In this document: piece by piece, positions 6,546-8,529 of the stretch
Layout of the letters: each line of letters begins with the position of its first letter
Numbering within the stretch: position 1 is the stretch's first letter
Assembly: GCA_945900695.1 (NCBI GenBank)
Contig: CAMDJU010000110.1
Span: 1-8,529, forward strand
Length of the DNA: 8,529 bases
From: Bordetella parapertussis
GTDB lineage: Bacteria > Pseudomonadota > Gammaproteobacteria > Burkholderiales > Burkholderiaceae_C
Reading direction: 5' to 3'
Notes under the pieces: model-generated
The model's database searches: none
Seen by the model: the letters and a program-made list of their open reading frames with translations, nothing else
Told to the model about the DNA's origin: nothing
Translations under genes and position numbers: made by a program

Positions 6546-7836
6546 AAAGAACCTGCGATTGTAGGTGGCTTGCCCATGCCGCTAACTCCGATAAAGAGAG
6601 CGTGTCTTGCTCAGCGCTGGCGTCACGCAAAGACTTGCGCCCGACCACACCACGCTGCAACTCCTGCGGCGCAAAAATCAAGGCATATGTGGCCCCCGAA
6701 GCATCTGCCTTTTTGAACTGGGTTTTCATGCTGCTCCACTCCAAACGGGGGCTGGCATGCATTTGCACACTCAAACCAGCTTGTCGCAAGGTTTGGAGGT
6801 GAACCAAAACCTGAGGCACATCCCCAGCGTCGCCAATGATGGCATACACATCGGGCTTGGGCGTGCTGGGCAACAAAGCTTGCTCGCGCAACAGCTCAAT
6901 GACGCGCTCTACCCCCATGGCCCAGCCAATGGCTGGCGCAGGTTTTCCGCCCAACTGCTCAACCAGCGTGTCGTAGCGGCCACCGCCACAAATGGTGCCT
7001 TGGGCCCCCAAGCTGTCGGTGATGAATTCAAACACCGTGAGGTTGTAGTAATCCATGCCTCGCACCAAGCGCGGATTGATCCGGTAAGGAATCTGGCTGG
7101 CATCGAGCATTTGGCGCAAACGATTGAAATGGTCCAATGATTCGGCACCCAAAAAATCCATCAGCTTGGGCGCACCGTTGACCAAATTTTGAAGGTCCGG
7201 ATTTTTGGTGTCCAAAATGCGCAAGGGGTTGGTGTGCAAGCGCCGCTTTGAATCCGCATCGAGCAGGTCTTCATGCTGCTCAAGATAGGTGATCAAGGCC
7301 AAGCGGTGCGCCTGACGCTCAGGCAGTTGACCCAAGCTGTTGAGCTCCAAACGAACATCCACCAGTCCCAAGGTTTTCCACAAATGGTGTGCCAATAAGA
7401 TGATTTCGGCATCCACTTCGGGGCCGGCAAAACCCAATGCCTCGGCCCCAATTTGGTGGAATTGGCGGTATCGGCCACGTTGCGGTCTTTCATGGCGAAA
7501 CATCGGGCCCATGTAATAAAGCCTTTTGCCACCCTCGTACAACATGGAGTGCTCAATGCTGGCGCGCACCACACCGGCGGTGTTTTCCGGCCTCAAGGTC
7601 AGCTCTTCGCCATTCAATCGGTCGGTAAAGGAATACATCTCCTTTTCAACGATGTCGGTGACTTCACCCAAGCCGCGCACGAAAAGCCCTGTGGGCTCAA
7701 CGATAGGGGTGCGTAAATTTTGGTAGGCATGGCGGCGCATCAAATCCCGCACAACCCCTTCTAACCACTCCCAATCAGCAGACTGCGGCGGCAAGACATC
7801 GTTCATGCCCTTGACAGCTGATATTTTGTCGACCAT
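6544..7836 (-). CDS. hisS: Histidyl-tRNA synthetase (class II)
   Basis: HisRS activates histidine with ATP and charges tRNA-His in the cytoplasm. The product is 430 residues from ATG 7836, normal for the bacterial enzyme. It shows the N-terminal KGMNDVLPP (9-17), [13 protein letters not shown] (80-92), class II motif 2 [14 protein letters not shown] (113-126), the HisA histidine-binding motif LVRGMDYY (257-264), GGGRYD near 284-289, and motif 3 [10 protein letters not shown] (302-311). The C-terminal anticodon-binding domain begins near residue 329 and includes [14 protein letters not shown]. All key elements are intact. An in-frame TTG at 7842 would add two residues, but the ATG gives the usual N-terminus. 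The gene lies 24 nt after ispG and 7 nt before yfgM. The ribosome binding site is weak (a purine-rich stretch only). A full-length catalytic HisRS also fits the absence of regulatory HisZ features here. Confidence 0.98.
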   Translation of the reverse strand: MVDKISAVKGMNDVLPPQSADWEWLEGVVRDLMRRHAYQNLRTPIVEPTGLFVRGLGEVTDIVEKEMYSFTDRLNGEELTLRPENTAGVVRASIEHSMLYEGGKRLYYMGPMFRHERPQRGRYRQFHQIGAEALGFAGPEVDAEIILLAHHLWKTLGLVDVRLELNSLGQLPERQAHRLALITYLEQHEDLLDADSKRRLHTNPLRILDTKNPDLQNLVNGAPKLMDFLGAESLDHFNRLRQMLDASQIPYRINPRLVRGMDYYNLTVFEFITDSLGAQGTICGGGRYDTLVEQLGGKPAPAIGWAMGVERVIELLREQALLPSTPKPDVYAIIGDAGDVPQVLVHLQTLRQAGLSVQMHASPRLEWSSMKTQFKKADASGATYALIFAPQELQRGVVGRKSLRDASAEQDTLSLSELAAWASHLQSQVL

Positions 7837-7860
7837 CTTCAAATCTTTCTTTGCATCCGT

Positions 7861-8529
7861 TCAAACGGTGCTGTATTTTTTTTCAATGTATTTCTCAAGG
7901 ATGGCGTGAAATTCATTGGCAATATTGTCGCCACGCAAGGTCATGGCCTTCTCGCCGTCAATGAAAACCGGGGCCGCGGGGATCTCACCGGTGCCCGGCA
8001 GGCTGATGCCAATGTCAGCGTGCTTGCTTTCGCCGGGCCCATTGACGATACATCCCATCACCGCCACCTTCAAGTGCTCCACACCCGGGTATTGAGACCT
8101 CCAAATGGGCATCTGGGCGCGCAGGTAGTCGTCAATCTTCTTGGCCAACTCTTGGAAAGTCGTGCTGGTGGTTCGACCACAACCCGGGCATGCCGTGACA
8201 CTGGGCACAAATGTGCGCAAGCCCAGAGATTGCAAAATTTCAGATGCAATCACCACCTCTTGCGTGCGTGACTCACCGGGTTGCGGGGTGAGCGAGACAC
8301 GAATCGTGTCGCCAATGCCCTCTTGCAACAAAATGGACATGGCCGTGGCAGAGGCCACCGTTCCTTTGGTGCCCATGCCCGCCTCGGTCAAGCCCAAATG
8401 CAATGGATGGTTGCAGCGTTGAGACAATTCGCGATAAACCGAAATCAAATCTTGCACCCCAGAGACTTTGCAGCTGAGCATGATTTGCTGCGGCGCCATG
8501 CCCAGTTTTTGGGCCAGTTGGGCAGAGTC
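7861..8529 (-). CDS. ispG: IspG (GcpE), HMBPP synthase of the MEP isoprenoid pathway (C-terminal part, cut by window edge)
   Basis: IspG is an iron-sulfur enzyme that converts methylerythritol cyclodiphosphate to HMBPP, the next-to-last step of the MEP pathway. The visible 222 codons run in frame to the right edge, so the start and the N-terminal half of the TIM barrel are missing. Visible marks are [13 protein letters not shown] from the barrel and the [4Fe-4S] ligands: two Cys in CPGCGR (codons at 8179-8190), one Cys in [10 protein letters not shown] (Cys at 8050-8052) and the Glu of that GPGE. The segment between the second and third Cys is about 11 residues longer than I recall for E. coli, a feature I believe is shared by betaproteobacterial IspG. 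The C-terminus EKKYSTV is encoded across a run of eight A. It ends in TGA 24 nt before hisS, and the ispG-hisS order is widely conserved. Confidence 0.97.
   Translation of the reverse strand, partial: DSAQLAQKLGMAPQQIMLSCKVSGVQDLISVYRELSQRCNHPLHLGLTEAGMGTKGTVASATAMSILLQEGIGDTIRVSLTPQPGESRTQEVVIASEILQSLGLRTFVPSVTACPGCGRTTSTTFQELAKKIDDYLRAQMPIWRSQYPGVEHLKVAVMGCIVNGPGESKHADIGISLPGTGEIPAAPVFIDGEKAMTLRGDNIANEFHAILEKYIEKKYSTV

Noticed and set aside
7841..7856. Five-codon open frame (ATG CAA AGA AAG ATT TGA) just before hisS, considered as a leader peptide
   Set aside because: It has no His codons, no attenuator-like hairpins and no clear ribosome binding site; likely chance.
1..8529. A hidden mobile element, defence system or other novel module
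   Set aside because: Nine housekeeping genes in a conserved order fill the window almost completely; no foreign gene, terminal repeats or array was seen on either strand.

Overview
This window looks like ordinary betaproteobacterial chromosome. Gene order and protein sequences fit Burkholderiales, most likely Comamonadaceae (a Limnohabitans/Rhodoferax-like lineage is a guess from memory of homologues, not a search result). All nine genes lie on the minus strand, so transcription runs from position 8529 towards position 1. No mobile element, CRISPR array, tRNA, rRNA or phage remnant was seen.

Layout in the direction of transcription: ispG (C-terminal part only, cut by the right edge), hisS, a yfgM-type TPR membrane protein, bamB, der, hfq, hflX, hflK, and hflC (N-terminal part only, cut by the left edge). 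Spacing is tight. ispG-hisS is 24 nt and hisS-yfgM 7 nt. yfgM-bamB overlaps as TGATG and bamB-der as ATGA. hfq-hflX is at least 24 nt and hflK-hflC 18 nt. The two widest gaps, der-hfq (77 nt) and hflX-hflK (118 nt), are the likeliest places for internal promoters or RNA structure. No gene-free stretch exceeds 300 bases.

Functionally this is a housekeeping superoperon. ispG makes isoprenoid precursor and hisS charges tRNA-His. YfgM is an inner-membrane periplasmic TPR protein linked to the Sec translocon, and BamB is a lipoprotein of the outer-membrane protein assembly machine. Der is a ribosome-assembly GTPase and Hfq the sRNA chaperone. HflX is a ribosome-splitting GTPase, and HflK/HflC form the SPFH complex that controls FtsH. 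In related genomes hisZ and purA usually follow hflC; that is expectation, not something visible here.

I did not find a previously undescribed system. The points worth a second look are small. hflX has no usable ATG start and sits in the same frame as hfq, separated by one TGA. The first G domain of Der has Asp-to-Glu in its G4 motif. Hfq has altered rim and proximal-face residues. The der-hfq and hflX-hflK gaps contain small hairpins or repeats.
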